Source: Nitrospinaceae bacterium (lineage in GTDB: Bacteria; Nitrospinota; Nitrospinia; Nitrospinales; VA-1). From it: a stretch of DNA of 5,246 nt. This document shows positions 3,989 through 5,246 of this stretch, piece after piece. A program made the position numbers and the translations under genes. How positions within the stretch are numbered: the first letter of the stretch is position 1; every line of letters begins with the position of its first letter. The DNA lies in contig JAESTE010000121.1 of NCBI GenBank assembly GCA_016763735.1, forward strand, positions 1 through 5,246, in the 5' to 3' direction. Under the pieces are notes generated by a model. It was not told the origin of the DNA. It worked only from the letters and a program-made list of their open reading frames with translations, and ran no database searches.

Positions 3989-5246
3989 ATGTCATTGAAA
4001 ACGAAAATTATTCTGGTCATTACCTTGATGGGCCTGGCCCTGGGGGCCTCGTTCTTTTTCTATTGGATGCCGCGCTCGGAGGAGGATTCTCAACGCAGGC
4101 TCGAAGGCCATACATTGAGCAAACTCGTCATCGTCTCCGAGGTCCTGGTCCCCCTTCTGATTCAGAACCAGTTCGCCGTTATCCACGAAAGCCTGGATGC
4201 GCTGTTAGAGGCAAATTCGGACTGGGTGGACATTGCGTTGTTCGATGGGGACGGTTTGCGGATCTATCCGCTTAAGGCGGCGGCCTCGACCGGCAAGGGG
4301 CAAAAAAAGCTGACCCACGACATCTCGCTTCGCGGAGAGCCCCTGGGAAAACTGGTCCTGACCGTTGACTTCAGCGGATCAAAAAACGCCATCCGGGAAC
4401 AGAGCATCGAGTTGTTCAAACTCTTCGCGACCGGCCTGATTCTGGGCCTCGCCGTGATCATATACCTTCTCGAAAAATTCGTCGGCATACCCGTTGAAAA
4501 TCTTGCCAAGGTCGCCGCCCGGTTGAAGGAAGGAGACTACACCGCCTCCCTTCCCAAGGCCTCTAACGACGAAATTGGAAATCTTACCCTCAGTTTTGAG
4601 AGCATGAGGAATGCGATCCGGGAGAATGAAGAGGCCCTGCGTAAAGCGCACGACACGCTGGAACAGCGCGTTGAAGAGCGAACTGCGGAGTTGAACAAGG
4701 TTGATAGCGAACGGGAACAATTGGTTCACGCCGTGGAACAGCTGGATGAATGTGTTGTTCTGTTTGATGGCGATGACCGGATCGTCTTTTGTAACGAAGC
4801 CTTCCGGAAACTGAATAAGGATATCATTGAAGACACGGAACCCGGAACCTTGTTCGAAGACCACCTGAGGGCGGGCGTTCGGGCCGGGATCATGCCGGAG
4901 GGTATTAATCGGGAAGACGAGTGGGTGGCGGAACGAATGGCCCAACATCGAAACCCGACCGGCTCGATCGAAGTTGTCCGGCAAAACGACACGACGATTC
5001 TGATCAATGAGCAGAAACTTTCCGATGGTGCAACCATACTCGTTGTCTCCGATATTACCGAGATTAAACACTCTCAGGCGCAGGTCATTCAGGCCTCCAA
5101 ACTCGCCACCTTGGGCGAAATGGCGACCAGCGTCGCCCACGAGTTGAACCAGCCCCTGAACGTCATCCGCATGGCGGCGGGCAACATCCAGCGCAAATTG
5201 GCGAAAAGCAATTTTGATCCCGAATATCTCGGTCAGAAGCTGGAAC
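3989..5246 (+). CDS. Membrane sensor histidine kinase (5' part, runs off the window)
   Basis: 419 codons are visible, open to the window edge. Domains: membrane helix 1 (about 5-25); extracytoplasmic sensor of ~115 residues (26-142; QNQFAVIHESLDALLEAN, then VDIALFDGDGLRIYPL), resembling CHASE8/single-Cache-like sensors; membrane helix 2 (about 144-162); HAMP (about 163-212, with GDYTASLPKASNDEIGNL); coiled coil (212-245, LEQRVEERTAEL); PAS of PAS_7 type (about 246-360, CVVLFDGDDRIVFCNEAFRKL to VVSDITEIK); and the HisKA H-box with phospho-acceptor His384 (SVAHELNQPLNVIR). The ATPase domain and any receiver or HPt module lie beyond the window. The ATG at 3989 is supported by the G-rich stretch GTGGGG (3975-3980) 8 nt upstream and by the membrane helix that follows directly. 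It probably senses the ligand state of the adjacent PhnD-like protein and phosphorylates the OmpR-type regulator upstream; this pairing is inferred from gene order. Confidence 0.93.
   Translation, partial: MSLKTKIILVITLMGLALGASFFFYWMPRSEEDSQRRLEGHTLSKLVIVSEVLVPLLIQNQFAVIHESLDALLEANSDWVDIALFDGDGLRIYPLKAAASTGKGQKKLTHDISLRGEPLGKLVLTVDFSGSKNAIREQSIELFKLFATGLILGLAVIIYLLEKFVGIPVENLAKVAARLKEGDYTASLPKASNDEIGNLTLSFESMRNAIRENEEALRKAHDTLEQRVEERTAELNKVDSEREQLVHAVEQLDECVVLFDGDDRIVFCNEAFRKLNKDIIEDTEPGTLFEDHLRAGVRAGIMPEGINREDEWVAERMAQHRNPTGSIEVVRQNDTTILINEQKLSDGATILVVSDITEIKHSQAQVIQASKLATLGEMATSVAHELNQPLNVIRMAAGNIQRKLAKSNFDPEYLGQKLE

Noticed and set aside
4379..5140. 253-residue open frame on the minus strand
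   Set aside because: It lies entirely antisense to the histidine kinase, whose HAMP, PAS and H-box motifs are unmistakable on the plus strand. It shows no recognisable domain.

Overview
The window looks like a chromosomal signalling locus of a Gram-negative alphaproteobacterium, probably Rhodospirillales-like. This is an inference from the moderately high G+C (about 60% or more in most genes by sampling lines), from a PAS_7-type domain next to an H-box of the style common in that group, and from the clustering of receiver proteins. No rRNA, tRNA, CRISPR array, transposase or integrase was seen. No gene-free stretch exceeds about 155 bases.

The layout is two divergent transcription units separated by a regulatory gap (about 1971-2188). 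Leftward (minus strand) there are three receiver genes in a row. The first is a compact single-domain receiver (1566-1970). Next is a single-domain receiver with a roughly 60-residue N-terminal extension (949-1515). Last is an unusual chimera (12-806): a receiver homologous to the first, lacking its N-terminal acidic pair, that runs in frame into a signal-peptide-like hydrophobic segment and then an extracytoplasmic beta-rich domain. None of the three has a DNA-binding output domain.

Rightward (plus strand) there is an OmpR/TorR-like response regulator (2189-2914), a secreted PhnD-family solute-binding protein (3069-3923), and the 5' part of a membrane histidine kinase (3989 to the window edge). 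The kinase has two membrane segments around a small periplasmic domain, then HAMP, coiled coil, PAS and the phospho-acceptor His box. No ABC permease or ATPase lies beside the binding protein. The simplest reading is a three-component sensor: the periplasmic binding protein reports a ligand to the kinase, which phosphorylates the OmpR-type regulator. This is analogous to TorT-TorS-TorR but with a PhnD-type ligand binder. The divergent receivers may be extra phosphate acceptors or sinks.

The gap between the two units carries a 10-bp-spaced direct repeat (TGTGCAAA twice), the geometry expected of an OmpR-family operator. It overlaps a plausible -35 for the rightward unit, which suggests autoregulation. 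The points most worth a second look are the receiver/secreted-domain chimera, the local duplication of the 3' end of the neighbouring receiver gene just upstream of it, the decameric operator-like repeat, and the binding-protein/kinase/regulator trio.
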